Source: Burhinus oedicnemus
Lineage: Eukaryota > Chordata > Aves > Charadriiformes > Burhinidae
Direction of reading: 5' to 3'
Length of the DNA: 64,000 nucleotides
Assembly: GCA_008921705.1 (NCBI GenBank)
Contig: VFFE01007256.1
Span: 765,050 to 829,049, forward strand
A program made the translations under genes and the position numbers. Of the stretch, positions 25,401 to 37,757 are shown piece after piece. Within the stretch, counting starts at the first letter, position 1; each line of letters starts with the position of its first letter. The notes beneath the pieces were generated by a model that ran no database searches, was not told where the DNA came from, and saw nothing but the letters and a program-made list of their open reading frames with translations.

Positions 25401-26358
25401 TACTACCTCTGCGAAGACTTGCATGCAAGATTCAGTGGCAGGTCATTACATGCTGCTTTGAAGATATTCGACAGCAGTACATTCTCTGCTGCTGTTTATT
25501 TTTTAACATTGTCCAACGTCATCAAAACAAATGCTAGAGGTTGCCACTCAGGAAGTCCCCAGACCACTGCAGTCTCAGAACACCAGCAGAGCCTGAACCA
25601 AAGGCTATTACAAGAAGATGAATGGGAAAGGATGAAGAATATTGTGACACCAGAAAGCTACAGATTGCAGCAAGCGTCCTCTGACCACATCATGGCCAGT
25701 CCCTCACAGGTGCCTTTGTGAGAACAGATGTGCTTCAAAGAAGAGGGATGTGGCTCCCTGCTAGTCACCATGCATCACTGTCCAGAAGAACCCATGCAGC
25801 CTGACATTCAGCAATCAATTGCTGATCTTATAAAAATATTTGTTGAGCAAGAGTACATATATTCCTTTTCATTTTAGGTGCAGAAATAAAAATAATGAAG
25901 GAAAGTGATGCAGAGAGGCTTTATTATAAGCAGTGTATAGAAGTGCCACTGCATACTGATAATAACATCCTTCACATCTGACATTTTATTTCTTTCGCAG
26001 CGGTATCATGGAACTTAAAAGCTGATGCATAATAAGGAAAGCAATCTTAAAAAATGAAGTTTAAATCTGTGAAGATTTTTTTAAACATTTATGAAACAAG
26101 GGGTTTAAAATCTTATCTATTCAGGCTCGTTGTTCTATTAAAAAATATTGCCCACAATGTTTTTGTTCTGCTTCCCTTTTGAATAGCAGAAAAGACTTTG
26201 ATATTCTTAAAGAGAGGTGCAGGGTACTATTTTAACACCATCCTCTAATGCTTGCTTTTTCTACTACTTGTAGAACAAAGAGTGATCCTAACCTTCACAA
26301 AATTAAGGCACATCTTTGGTTTTCCTAGTTAGTGACAGAAGCTGCATTTGATCTTTGA

Positions 26359-26392
<34 letters not shown>

Positions 26393-27203
26393 AGGGGGGG
26401 AATATAATAGAGAGCACCATCAGTATAAGATGAGATGTTTTCTCCCCAAATCACAAACCATCCAGGGTGGAATATCCCTGGCATATTTCATTGGAAAAAG
26501 TCATTTTTTGCAGTCACAAAGTAATGTTTTGAACATTTCAAATCTGGAGCCGAACAGATGACTGCTTTGAGAAATTTCACCTAATTCCCTCATTATTTAA
26601 GAGTAATGCCCCCTATCCACTCTCTGAAGAAGTCTGGCTGTCAAAAAGAATAACAACTTCCAGCCTTTTCAGTAGAAAAAGACCAACAAAACCTGTCTCT
26701 ACGGATTTTGAGTGATTATACCAGTACCTCGTTAGAACAACAGAGCATGGGTGTAAGGTACAACAAAAGTCAACATCAAATGAAATAGGCTTGGGATGTG
26801 CAGCGAGAGCCCTGTGTCCCTAATGCAGCGCGTACGACGGGGCAAGAGCTGCCGAGCGCTTTGGACGCAGCCCTGACCTACCCACGAGTTTGCAAACCCA
26901 ACAGTGCCTTGCCAGGATTTGGGATCATCAGGCCTTTGGGAAGGAAGCCAACATATCTCCTGCTTGCTCCTTCATGCTGAACCAGCCAGGCACACCAAGC
27001 CCTGGGTTACCCACACACCAAATCCTGCCTTGCCACTCTCTGCCTTTCTGTTTGCTTCTTCCCAAACAATATTTTGTTGATTTGGTTTTTAAATAATATT
27101 TAGGAACTGAAGGGTCAGAACTGAAAGACACAAACTGATGGAATACATTTATCTTCTGCTTATGTTGTCCTGCAATTTGTCCCGGCTGAGTGGTGGAGAA
27201 CTT
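22451..27203. other. AT-rich single-copy non-coding DNA
   Basis: No gene recognised. The stretch holds a 29-A tract (26362-26390) and a short (AAAT)n run near 24606-24622. A patch at about 25110-25330 has the mixed, motif-rich AT texture of a conserved non-coding element. Open frames are short and unremarkable. Confidence 0.5.
26362..26390 (+). repeat. A29 tract followed by G-rich stretch
   Basis: Twenty-nine consecutive A, then GGAGGGGGGG. No retroposed gene body is recognisable upstream (26100-26360), so a processed-pseudogene tail is not supported. Length is likely polymorphic. Confidence 0.9.
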
Positions 27204-27338
27204 TCATCATCCCCATTTTCCAGGTGAGGAATGAGCTACCAGGCACGTTGGCTACTTGTTCAAGGTCATGCACATAGGTTTTTGCAAAGGCTGACTGGAT
27301 CTCAGAGCTCCCAGTCTGACATCCAAACCTTTAAGCAT
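27204..27338 (-). mobile_element. MIR SINE (ancient, minus strand)
   Basis: On the plus strand the stretch follows the reverse complement of the MIR consensus across its core. It starts with CATCATCCCCATTTTCCAGG followed by TGAGGAATGAG (MIR: CCCCATTTTACAGATGAGGAAACTGAG). It then has ACTTGTTCAAGGTCATGCAC (MIR: ACTTGCCCAAGGTCACACAG), GGATCTCAGAGCTCCCAGTCTGAC (the tRNA-derived head of MIR is altered here), and CAAACCTTTAAGCAT near the start of the element. Matches occur in the right order and spacing over about 130 bases. MIRs stopped moving before birds arose, so this copy is over 100 million years old and shared by descent. Confidence 0.8.
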
Positions 27339-30300
27339 CCGGTCCCTTCGAGGGAAGGCCTAATGCCCAACTAACAGGCCATCTTCTGACACAAAGGCAC
27401 TCAAGGCTTTGCAGATGTGTCCTGTGATTTTGTAAACTTGGTGAGTTAAGTGGGATCGAATGTTAAAATGCCAGTGTTAAAAACTTTATAATGCTGTTGC
27501 TTTATTTTTTTAGTGTGTAAACTTTAGAAATATCTGAAGTTCATTAAAACTTAAATAATCAAACATAATTTTTTCAGTCAAAACTTCATTGGGATTTTTT
27601 TCCCTATTTTTTGGTTTACATATTAAAAAATTTTAAGTTACTCTAGAATTCATTATGAATTATTCAAAGTATAGAAATAATTGTATTAAAGGCAAAACAC
27701 CCCCTCTCTGCCCCCCTGCCACCCAAAAAAAGAAGAATAAAATGGTGGAATCAGAAAATCCTCACTCTTTACCTTCATATCCTGAAAATTTAACTTGAAA
27801 AAAAAAAAAAAAAAAGATTTCATGGTTATGCCTTTCTAGTGCTGTCCCACATATACTCAGTTTGATTACAGCCCAGGGCAAGAGGTGAAAAGATCATCGT
27901 TACCATGTAAGTATCTGTGGTTTGTGCGTCACTTCAGCATCTACAGCAGTATCTGCAGTGGCAGGACAATTCTGAGAGTGGCAAAACATCCTATGGCAGT
28001 GCTGTCCTCTGCCCATCTGCTGTAATGCTGAGAAGCAATGTTTTGTCTGAATTTTTAAATAAATCCTACTATAGAAGCATTGTCTATAAAAATGTATTCA
28101 ATGTCTGGACAAATGGGAAAATATCTTCCTATTAAAAGACAGCAGGTCTGTCAAGGGGCCTGCTACTGTACTGACAACTGGGAAATCCCAGTGAGGCACT
28201 CCAGCAAGCCCATCCACGAGGGGACACACAAGTAACTGGGAGCACTGGGAGCAGAACAGGGGCAGGCGAAGAACCTCTTCAGAGAAGGCAGGGCTGCATC
28301 CCTCATTTCCTTACAAATTATTCTGGAATGTTTCCCCAACTACAGATGTGCTCCTCTGCTTTGCAGCCCCATGGATGAGAATGAAAAGGAAATCTGAATT
28401 GTTGTCACTGGGGTTGGTGGGAAGCTGCCTCTTTGCTATCGTGCTGTATTATTCTAGGTCCTAACTGGATATTTTTTTTTCCAGTTGTCTCATATGGCAG
28501 AATGTACAAAACTGCGGTGTCCTACTGCACTATTGAAAGTAGCAGAGTTTCTTCCTGAAGCTACTTACCTTGACCACCAATTAGTTCAGCATCATCAGTT
28601 TTCCCTTGCTAAAAATAAATAAATAATAACCCAACAGGCAAATAAGCAAACAAAAAATCCATCAACCCAAAAGAAACCAAGATACATTTAAAAGCTTATG
28701 TTTATCTTGCCAGCTTAGGTAGTTGGCAGTGAAGACAAGCACTTTTGACAGTCACTTTTTAAAACCCACAGAGTGGATAATGGCAATACTCAGCTTACCA
28801 CATTTACTGTCTTTGAACATTTCCTGGAGCATGTGTGTTGCTTCAGGGTTCGGTAAAAGGAGCTACTCCACATCCCAGACATTCGAGACTCGGGTGGGAA
28901 GGTGAATGCATCACTTCACACTTCTCAGAAAAGCGACATTAACTGTTTATTTATATGGCCCAAATCCTGAAAAAAAATTAATTCGTTTTTGTTAATCCCT
29001 TTCAATCTGTGAGAGACTGTGGTCAACCAAAACTGATCCTTGGAAACAGCCAGCGTGGTACTCGGCATGGCATGTTCTGCTGTAAGAGGTACTTAACCTC
29101 TTAACAGAAGGCATCTTCCATTATACTGAATCGCAGATCAATTTGAAAATTGAACATTTCAGCAGCAGACAAAACCACAACCAGCAGGGCCCACGGAAAT
29201 ATGCTCTGCAGGCAGTGGACTGGAAATCCCACTGGTTTGTACTCTCTCCTTCGGTCAGCTTCCTCCGGCGACTGCCAAGCAGCATCCAGGCTGCCAGCTC
29301 TGTCACCTGGGCCTGTGCCACCCCCAGCAGAGGATGGAAGGGAGGGGATGGCAGTGAGGGCAAGGCAGCAGGCCTGTTGCTGCGGGAGGAGAAGGAAGCA
29401 ATGGCAGCAGTTCAACTCAACCCAGAAATGCCACTGCTCTAATGGATTTGGGAAGGGAGGGCAGCAACACCCAGGAAGCAAAAAAGCAAGGGCAAGAATT
29501 TCAAATGCGCCTAAAAATGGAATAAATAAAAAAGAATAAAAATTTTAGAAATGTAAATCAAGAAAAAGAACAAAAATAGCCCAGTAGGAATTCAAAGTTC
29601 TTCGTAATGAAAAAAAAAAAAATAGTTTCTTTACTTTTAATACTTATTCCGTCTATATAAGCTCATGATCAGTGTTTGATTTTCTTTTTACATCTACTGA
29701 TTCCAAGCACTAGACCCTCAGGTTTGGAAACCATCAGCCATAGGCTGGCAGCTCTTTGAAAATCCAGCTGGCCAGCATCAAGTCACTGAAATTTTTCAGC
29801 TGTCACATTGTTACAGCAACATTTCCCTGTTAGAAGCACAAGAGGAGTTCTTGCAGCACACCAGACCTCTGCTGGTGTGACTGCTCGCTTTGAAGGATTG
29901 TACCAAATGTCAGACAAGTCCATTCCTGTGGCTATGCGGGAATGGGAAGTTACACCTTCAACTGCGTAAACCATCGTCTGCCACCAGAATGGGAAGCACC
30001 CAAGCAGCAGGGGCTCCACCGTCTGCTCCAGGTCCAAAGGCAACTCCGCCAGGTAGGAAAAAGTAAGGGTGAATGAGAAATGCAGCCACAGCTTGGCAGA
30101 AATCAGAGGTGTTACAAAGAAAAATGATTTGCAATGCTCTTGTTTCTTGTAACAGAACAGCCTATTTTACATTTAAAAAAGAAAATAAATCCTGAACACA
30201 TTTCATTTAAACACTGCACAGTAACTCAACAAAATGCTGAAGTACCTCAGAGGAGGGCCAACATATACAAGCAACTAAATCACCAGGACTTCCCCAGACA

Positions 30301-31295
30301 TTCACATTAAGCTAAAACCTAATGTTAAACAAAACAAAACAAAAAAATCCCTGCAAAAACCCCAACCAGAAATCTGGTAAGCAGGTGAGGGGATAATTCA
30401 TAAAAGACAACTACTAATTTTTGCTATGATTCACTCAGTGAGTAACCCCTACAGCTGCTGCTCTCCAAGCAGCAAGGAAAAGTTGATTAGGGTACAAAAT
30501 AACTGCATGATTAAAGAGGTTCCTAATGACACCGTGGGAGCTGCAAATGTAGAAGTCCAGGGCGAGGAAGGCCCATCGCTGTAGATCCATCCACCCGCTT
30601 ATCCTCACGGCAGGTGAGGAGCAAAGGCCAATTTCAGAAGGCAGGTTCTGCTGGAGCTGCTGCCTGCAGAACCCACAGGACCAGCACCTCGCACCACCAA
30701 AACTTCTTGCCTCAGGGTTGCTGCAAAGACGCCAACTCCCTTTCGGGTGTTTTGCTGCTCCTCTGCTGTGGCATCACATTAATACTTATGTAAATCCCTC
30801 ACCTAAGAAGGGACTGAAACGTTAAATTACATGCAGATATTAACTGACAATTCCTGTCAAGCCTGCCCAATAGAAGCCTTTTCTACTCTTAGCACTATTC
30901 CAACACAGTAAGCACTAAGCTTTCTAAATTCACTTTGCTACCTAGATTTAGCTTGTTTAGGGCATACGGTCTCAAAAAGCAAGGGTCACACAAATAAAAA
31001 GACGATTTTGCAACAGAAAACCATTTACACGGGACCTAGGTGCAGCCCTGGACTCACCCAGTGTGCAGCTCTTCCAGAGCTGTGCGTGCCTGACCGCTGC
31101 TGCAGGGGCAACAGAAACTGCAGTTCTCATAACTAACCCACGTCAGATATACAAAAGCTTTTCCTCCTCCAACCTGAACCATTAAATTCTAACAGATATT
31201 CAAGAGAGAGATGCATACACATACACAAGAAAATAGTAGACACAACTGAAAACTATTCTGCTATGGATCATATAGATCCAGTACAGGATTTTTAT
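27339..31295. other. Single-copy non-coding DNA
   Basis: No gene recognised. It contains an A18 tract (27798-27815), short (AAT)n/(AAAT)n runs near 28612-28628 and an A13 run near 29609-29621. GC-rich patches at 29140-29480 and 29780-30050 carry open frames of up to 129 codons with no family resemblance. A 40-base splice-bounded candidate exon on the minus strand (28569-28608) is discussed in the findings. Confidence 0.5.
27798..27815 (+). repeat. A18 tract
   Basis: Eighteen consecutive A in otherwise unremarkable AT-rich DNA. No adjacent retrotransposed sequence is recognised. Confidence 0.9.
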
Positions 31296-31544
31296 GGGCA
31301 CAAATTTGACTATAGGAAGTTCCACCTGAACACGAGGAGGAACTTCTTTTCTTTGAGGGTGGCAGAGCACTGGAACAGGCTGCCCAGAGAGGTGGTGGAG
31401 TCTCCAACTCTGGAGACATTCCAAACCCACCTGGATGCCATCCTGTGCAACCTGCTCTAGGTGACCCTGCTCTGGCAGGGTGGTTGGACTAGTTGATCTC
31501 CAGAGGTCCCTGCCAACCCCAGGGATTCTGTGACTCTGTGATTT
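31296..31544 (+). mobile_element. CR1 LINE, short 3' fragment of an older subfamily
   Basis: A plus-strand CR1 3' end. The frame at 31263-31460 translates to CR1 C-terminal sequence (FHLNTRRNFFSLRVAEHWNR, then LPREVVESPTLETFQTHL). It is followed by the 3'UTR (GGTTGGACTAGTTGATCTCC) and the tail ATTCTGTGACTCTGTGATT at 31526-31544. The CTCTGTG-type tail and 3'UTR differ from the ATTCTATG copies and match a different, generally older CR1 group. Only about 250 bases survive. Confidence 0.93.
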
Positions 31545-34500
31545 TGCTGAAGTCAACTTTGCTACTCATCTGAATACACAAAGCTGAGGGGGAAGGATGT
31601 AAAAACCATCAGATACCTGCATCACATTAGATGCTGATTATGTTACTGCAAGTCTCTTCTTCCTAAATGGCCTGTTGTTAACAATCCCATATGCCCAAAG
31701 CATCCTGAACACCTCAGATGTCCTTGGGAGCACCTCAGCATAGCCTCTACCCCGCTCTCACGCTGGTGACATTTCCAGCACAGCTGCAATGGGTTTCAGC
31801 AAACCCAAATTCACAGCTGATACCAGTTACCTGCCCAAACACCTGCACAGGTGCTTTCACTTATCCAGGCATTTAAACCTGAACACCATTTGCACCTGAA
31901 AACTGCTCTGTTGCAGACTGGGCTGTTACTGGGACATGAGAAAATCCAGACACAAGCTGCATTTGCAGTTTTAGGCAGCAGTTTAAGCATCCCACAGAAG
32001 AAAAGATGTAGTCTGATGAAAACAGGAAAGGAAAGTTTGTGTTTTATTTGGTTTGGTTGGGTTTGTTGTTTTTTTTTCAAGTGAAACAATACTCTTTCAG
32101 CATTCTTCCTGCAGAGAAAGCCTCCTATGTGCATGCATGGCTAGGAAGGCAAACAAGTAGGGAAATGAGGTCTTTTGTTTCTTGTCTCCTTCTCAGGGTC
32201 AAAATTCCTTAGTAACAATTTGTAAAATGAAGCTGGGGGTCTTGCAGCCCTCAGGATAATTGATTAGCTGACAAAATGGAAATCATGTCTTCCAGACTCA
32301 CTCATTAACAGAACTAGAGCCTGTGTTAGAGAAGGGTTTGCTTCACCTAGTGCTGTCAGCAGGCAGCACCACATCACCCCTGTCTTCAGAGTCGGGTCTT
32401 GCTTCAGCTTGGATCAGAGGAAAAGCCAACCATGGCCTGTTATTGCTATTCTTAAGACTAAAACTCCCTAATGCTGAACTGCCATGTATTCAAGAATGGC
32501 ACAATTATCTACATCAACAAGACAGTAGGAAAAGGAGGTGCAGACACCTTCGAGCATCTGGAATTGCAGCCCTGGCAGCCTCTTCAGGAGAGCTCGCTTT
32601 AAGCTTGTGCAAATGCCACTGGAAGGCAACACACAACCCTTTCCCGTCATAGCCTGTTACCAAGTATTTCAGCTTCAGAGCGCCAGAACTGGTGAACCAA
32701 ACTTGAAGAAGATGTCATCAGAGAGGAGAACAGAGTGCTGCTGCCACCCTCTGTCAGAGGCACAACACGAGCAGGGGCGGGGAAGTGTCCCAGCAAGAGT
32801 ACAGCTCTGGGGCACGAAGCCACGGCATGCAGCCTCCTTACTAGAAGGAGCACCAGCAAACAGAAGACAACTGCTGGGCACAGACTCCTCCATACCACTG
32901 CAGGCAGCTGGCACCGGCACGAAGACCTCACCCCCTAAAGTTCACCCAGCAGTGGGCAGAAGGTATCTCCAGCCAGCCTGAAGCATAATGGAAACGGTAG
33001 GAAAAAATTTCCAAGCAACAGTTCCCATCCCCAAGTGGGAAAGTTCAGCTGAGCTCCGGGATTGCAGAGGGAGAAAGCTGTTCAGACAAATATATACAGA
33101 AAAACCTGCAGTACAGAAGCCAGCCCTTGCCATGATTTAAAATCGGGACATGGAAGAGGGAAACAGAGGTCCTGCCCTGCCGTGGTCTGCAGGCTAGAGG
33201 AGAGCGGTGGGAGGAGGAGAGTGAAAGGGAATGGTGGAAAGGTGAGGTAAAGAGGCAGCACAGAGCAAAACTTGGTTCCTGAGATTCTATTAAACATGTA
33301 TGAGCACAGCCTGTCCCACAGGTATGGTCCCTGCACCACTTTGAGTGGCACACAGCACACTGCGACAGCACGCATGGAAAGCCACCCCTGGGAGACAACA
33401 GCAGCAGCTCTTCCCAGGGCAGAACCCACCGTGTCCCAGTGCTCACCCCAGGGCAACACTTCAATCCCATCCATCCCCTCTGGAGTGCTACAGCTGTCAC
33501 ATCCAGTCTCACCAAGGGTGGCTTTTTGGCAAGTTTTTAGAATCTAAAAATGACTCATAAATTTTCCTAATGTCCTTTAAAGGATGTGGTAGGGTCACTC
33601 CATCTTTCAAACTGCGGTTCAAAGCAGATGGAAGGACTCCATCCCAACCTAGCGGCCTACTGGGGAGGGATCTCCAACATCTGAGCAGGGATGAGAGAGG
33701 AAGGGAGCTAGCTACTTACCAAAACTCAAGGGGAGAAACAGCTACCTGAGGTGAGGAAAGATCTTCCGAGAAGGCTAAGTGCTGGGACAGTCATGAGAGG
33801 TGACCACAAGCCATCCTGAGGCAGCACAGGAGAGAAGAGAAACTAGCAGGGCACCTTGCTGGCAGCTGTGCATTGCCTACCCTGTGCTGAGCGGGCGCAG
33901 TGGGAATGCTGGGTGGTAGTTCCCCTTCCCGTTTCTCCTCAGCACTCGGCATGCCCGCGAGGAGACAGCTCTTGCAACGGCAGAGATGAGCAGGGAGAGG
34001 CAGAAACATTCTTTCTCTCATCTTCTCTCTCTGCTGTGACAGAACATTAGTGCTTCTGCTGAAAAATTTACTGGTATTGGTTGTGAAGGAGAAGAAGCAA
34101 CTGCGAGTTGAAGGAAAAACTGAGAAAAGAGCCATCTGGAAAAAAGATTTCCATAAAGCTAAGTTTTAGCCAAAGTCCCTTTTTTCCCCTCCATGTATAT
34201 ATCTCTGTAGGAGATTTCAAATAGTAATTACTCTAATGAATTAATCCATGGGAGAAGACGCATATACTCCAATACTTTGCCAGTTCTAGTTGATACATTC
34301 TCCAGAAGAACAATATTTAGCATTTTACACTAATGGCTCGCATCCAGTAACTAATTAATCCTCTCAACACAGAGGTATAGGATTTTTTTTTCCTTAATGT
34401 AAAAAAAAAAAAAAAAGTGCACTATCTCATGCCAATCTGCAATTACAAAATGTTTGCTTCTTTACCAGAGAACAGGAATGCTATTTTAGGGCCTGATGCT

Positions 34501-35091
34501 GCAGGTTTGCACCAGCTCCACAGTTCCTATGAAGATGGTATTCACTGAAAACCAGTGCATCACAGTCAACTGCTGCCAATCACCTCAAAGGCCAGATGCT
34601 CAAAAAGAAATTAGCTCCCTTAAATCCATTCAGGGAAACTAGTTTCATAGTCTAGCGTCTCTTTAAGGATGATGATGTTTATTTCCCCAGCAAGGTCTAA
34701 ATTAAATTCAAGCACATTTGGATATACAGCAGCATCTCTCATGGTGACTTTCCAGCCAAGTGCTGATATAGTTTATAGTCTTTGCTGTCAGAAAATATTG
34801 TTGCATGCCTATCAGAAGGAGACTGCAGCTCCATCCCTGAGGCAGAATATTCTCTGATGGCCAATATAGCTGCGTCTCTGAGAAGCTCTGTGTGCAGGCT
34901 ACTCGAAGCAGCCAGCAGGGGCTTGAGGCTCTTGCCCATGGCTTGGGCTCGCTAAAGACGATCTTTGCCTGGCAGTACAGCGGGACAGCGTGGAGCAAGC
35001 AGAGGCAACAGATTTAGATGCTGTTCCCAGGGCAATAAGTGGCTTCAGTGTCACAGAGAGGGTCAACCCCAGAACTGGCCCATCATTAAAC
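31545..35091. other. Single-copy non-coding DNA, GC-richer at 32.3-33.6 kb
   Basis: No gene recognised. From about 32300 to 33560 the DNA is GC-richer and has many overlapping open frames on both strands (up to 156 codons), none with a known domain. A T/G-biased tract lies at 32045-32079. An A16 run lies at 34401-34416. Confidence 0.5.
34401..34416 (+). repeat. A16 tract
   Basis: Sixteen consecutive A preceded by a T-rich stretch (34383-34391). Simple mononucleotide repeat. Confidence 0.9.
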
Positions 35092-35096
35092 ATCAC
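35092..35096 (+). repeat. Left target-site duplication of LTR (ATCAC)
   Basis: The five bases ATCAC directly precede the TGTGGTGG end of the LTR. The right flank carries ATCGC at 35805-35809, one substitution apart. Five-base duplications are typical of ERVL-type integration. Confidence 0.65.
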
Positions 35097-35209
35097 TGTG
35101 GTGGTTTGGGCCGGGTTGGCAGATGCTCTCTCTCTCCTCCTCTGCTTCCGAAGGGAGGCAGGAGAGAGAGAAAAAGAGAGACTTAAGAGTTTAGAAGGAA
35201 CTAAACTAC

Positions 35210-35215
35210 TTTAAT
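35210..35215 (-). terminator. LTR polyadenylation signal ATTAAA
   Basis: ATTAAA on the minus strand, about 240 bases downstream of the TATA box, followed by T-rich sequence. This fits the poly(A) signal at the end of the R region. Confidence 0.6.
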
Positions 35216-35454
35216 GAAATATTAATAACAAAATAAAAAGAAAATAATGAAATATATACAAAACCGTATCAAGCTCCCAGGAGGACAATCACATCACCAG
35301 CAGGCGCTGGGGAAGTCCCAGACTGGACTCAGTGATGGATGGGAACTGGATACTGGATCTGGATTCAGGATCGGGATCAAAGGCAGACGAACAGACAGAG
35401 TCCTCCTCGGACACCGGCCATTGAAGAAAGAGGGCTGAGCCTTTGATCCCTCAG

Positions 35455-35462
35455 CTTTTATA
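35455..35462 (-). promoter_or_regulatory. TATA box of the minus-strand LTR
   Basis: TATAAAAG on the minus strand, roughly 340 bases into the LTR. It is the expected position of the viral promoter at the end of U3. If any activity remains, transcription would run leftward into single-copy DNA at 35091 and below. Confidence 0.7.
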
Positions 35463-35804
35463 TTGAGCATGAGGCAGATGGAATGGAACACCCTGTTGGT
35501 CAGGTTTGGGTCACCTGTCCTGTCCCCTCCTCCCCCCAGGGGTGACCCCTCTACGCTTTTCCACTTCCCACCCTCCAACGGGGCAAATACCAAAGTTGGC
35601 TGCCCTTGGCTGTTACAGCAATAAGGATAAGTAAGAGCCTGTCTGCATCCCATCCCTTGGCATCAACTATAAACATGGGTCTTGTCACTCTGAGAGCCAC
35701 CAGTTTCTGCACAACGTGCTGGTAATTTCAGCAGTCAGAAGAGGCCTGGCTAAAAAGTAAAGTGACTGAACAAAATTGGTCCTGTTTTAACTCAAACCAA
35801 GACA

Positions 35805-35809
35805 ATCGC
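35805..35809 (+). repeat. Right target-site duplication of LTR (ATCGC)
   Basis: Partner of ATCAC at 35092-35096, with one substitution (A to G), consistent with decay of a CpG or A/G transition since insertion. Confidence 0.65.
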
Positions 35810-37643
35810 ACAACCCCCACTTTTGGCTCCCCACAAAAATCAAGCTGACCCACTCTGCTCCATACACCCAGACCAGTGTTCAAGGAGGATCATCACAAAT
35901 GGGTTAAAGACCTGAAAAAGGCAGCAGCTCAGGACCACGTGTTTCCCGAACAGAGGCTTCACAAAGCCTGCAGGGGATTGCATGCAGCTCTTGCACGTCC
36001 ACAGCAGCAGTTAAATGTTTTATTCTTCCAAAGGTTTGAGAGCAGGTTTTAGGGCTTTATATTTCTGATGCAGTAGTTGTTTAAATATAAAAGCACAAGC
36101 CATATGGCACTTCCTAGGATGCAATTCCTTTTCAATGCAAAGCTGCAATGAATTTAGGTAAATTTTCATGAATATGTAAAAGGGTAATTTTCAAAGATGC
36201 ACAGACTCAGTTCATAGAAAATATCCTTCTTAGCCAGGCCAGGCGATGACCATCAGGCAATGACTCACATCCTGCAACACTCAGGTTGGCATGAATAGTT
36301 CTCAGCCCTCCCGTATGCGAAGTGACTCAGCTTAAAACTTGCCAAATTGCACCAAAATCTAATGCAAGTCACACTCAGAGTTACAATCACAGACAGTGAA
36401 TGTTAGATCTGTTCCCTCCTTGGTAAGAAACTGTTATCATCATAATTTTCTTGTGCAAACAGCTAACATCTTGAGAAAATTTCCCTCAGGTCAAAAGCTG
36501 AACAGGTAAAAAACATTTCAAGTGTTAATATGTTTAATACCTCAAAATCTTCATTATAAAACCTCTTCTTTCTTTCTCCCCAATCTCATTAGAACAGGAC
36601 ACAAGACTGACTGGTTTTTGAAAGATAAAGTAGGCTCAGAACAGCTCGGAGACCAGATCCCAACAGTCATAACCCACCACCACGTTGGGTGTTCAAGCAG
36701 CATGCTGACATTTTACCACTGGTGGGGAAGCTGGCCAAGACCATACAATTTCCAGGGAACGCTGCCCAAAATGAACAGGTTTAGCCAAACCTGAAAGCAA
36801 CATCCACCAGTGCCATCCACGAGCAAAGCGTCATATACCACCATGCAACAGAGAGAGAGAGCATCTCTCCATAGAAGACGTGAGGGCAAAGGCGTAATGA
36901 ATTATATCACAGGACAACACCCCAACTCTCTGTCTGAGCAACCCCAGCTTTGAGGCAAGAGAAGTGCAAAAAGTATGCTGGGATCCAGGCAAGGAGGCTG
37001 AGATAGGATCGGGATACCTCTGACACATGCTCACACTGGGGCCTGGTGTGGACAGATGAGCAGAAACGCAATAGGTGGAAGTAAAAGAGAATGAGGAGTC
37101 AACATTTGGCCAAAAATAATAATAATAAAAAAAAAAAATAATCGAGGCACTCATATTTGAGGAGCCCAACACACTGCCTTCCTTGAGGATTCATAAGAGC
37201 TGAAGAACCTCATCCTGCCTCAACTGAGGCAGAAAAGGGCATCAAGGAGAAATGGCAGAGGCAGAAGAGATGAAGAGCCGGGTGATAGCTAGGAATTCAG
37301 GCTGCAGGGAGCCCAAATCCTGCCAGAAGATGAACAGAAATCATGGCTTCTCTGAAGAAGCAGGAGGATTCAGGGAATGCCTCTTTATATAGGTTCAAGA
37401 CAGAAAGGACCACCATATGTTCAAGGCTGAAGGTCTGCACCATTAGGGCAGGCAGCAGCAAGGCAGAGCTGTGGGAAGGAAGTGGGAGCGCTGCATTTGC
37501 TGCATGGACAGCAGATGCCCTGTGGTGTCAGACAGCACGTGGAGAGGAGACACACAACACAAACAGCTAAGGAAGCTGCAGCTGTGAATAAAGCTTTCCA
37601 GGAATACAAGTAGGGGACGATCCACCAAAATGGACAGCCCCTC

Positions 37644-37757
37644 AAAAAAAAAAAACCAAAACCAAACCAAACAACAAACCACAAACAAACAAAAAAAACC
37701 CCAAACCCAACCAAACAAAAATTAACAAAAATGAAAAAAAAAGAAGGAAAAAAGAAG
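37644..37757 (+). repeat. A/C-biased low-complexity tract
   Basis: A run of A tracts and CAAA/CCAAA words with almost no G or T for over 90 bases, ending in AAAGAAGGAAAA. It is low-complexity DNA with extreme strand asymmetry. The tract at 58047-58196 has a very similar make-up. Confidence 0.85.

Larger units (their letters stand above)
35097..35804 (-). mobile_element. Solo LTR of an avian ERVL-like endogenous retrovirus
   Basis: A 708-bp solo long terminal repeat in minus orientation. Read on the minus strand it begins TGTCTTGGTTTGAGTTAAAA and ends GGCCCAAACCACCACA, so it has the canonical TG...CA ends. Inside it are a TATA box (TATAAAAG, plus 35455-35462) and, about 240 bases downstream, an ATTAAA polyadenylation signal (plus 35210-35215). 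A T/C-rich U5 of about 100 bases follows. The spacing divides it into a U3 of about 340, an R of about 240 and a short U5. Five-base flanking repeats ATCAC/ATCGC support the borders. No gag, pol or env lies next to it, so it is the usual remnant of recombination between two LTRs. Family assignment is from memory of avian LTR layout. Confidence 0.8.

Noticed and set aside
29783..30043. 86-codon minus-strand frame with several Trp and Cys
   Set aside because: It opens with TTG, has no known family, and no matching exon structure is evident.
33715..33760. Possible minus-strand exon with donor TTTG|GTAAGT and acceptor CCTCACCTCAG
   Set aside because: The exon end TTG is poor and the 26-base interior is uninformative. 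It shows how easily chance splice pairs arise here.
34340..34385. AACTAATTAATCCTCTCAAC word resembling a MIR/L2 tail
   Set aside because: Only one short word matches; there is no extended ordered similarity.
35097..35892. Alternative 796-bp LTR with an exact 4-bp TCAC duplication
   Set aside because: A 4-base match is easier by chance, and the 708-bp version begins with the familiar TGTCTTGGTTTGAG start and leaves 5-bp ERVL-style flanks with one change.
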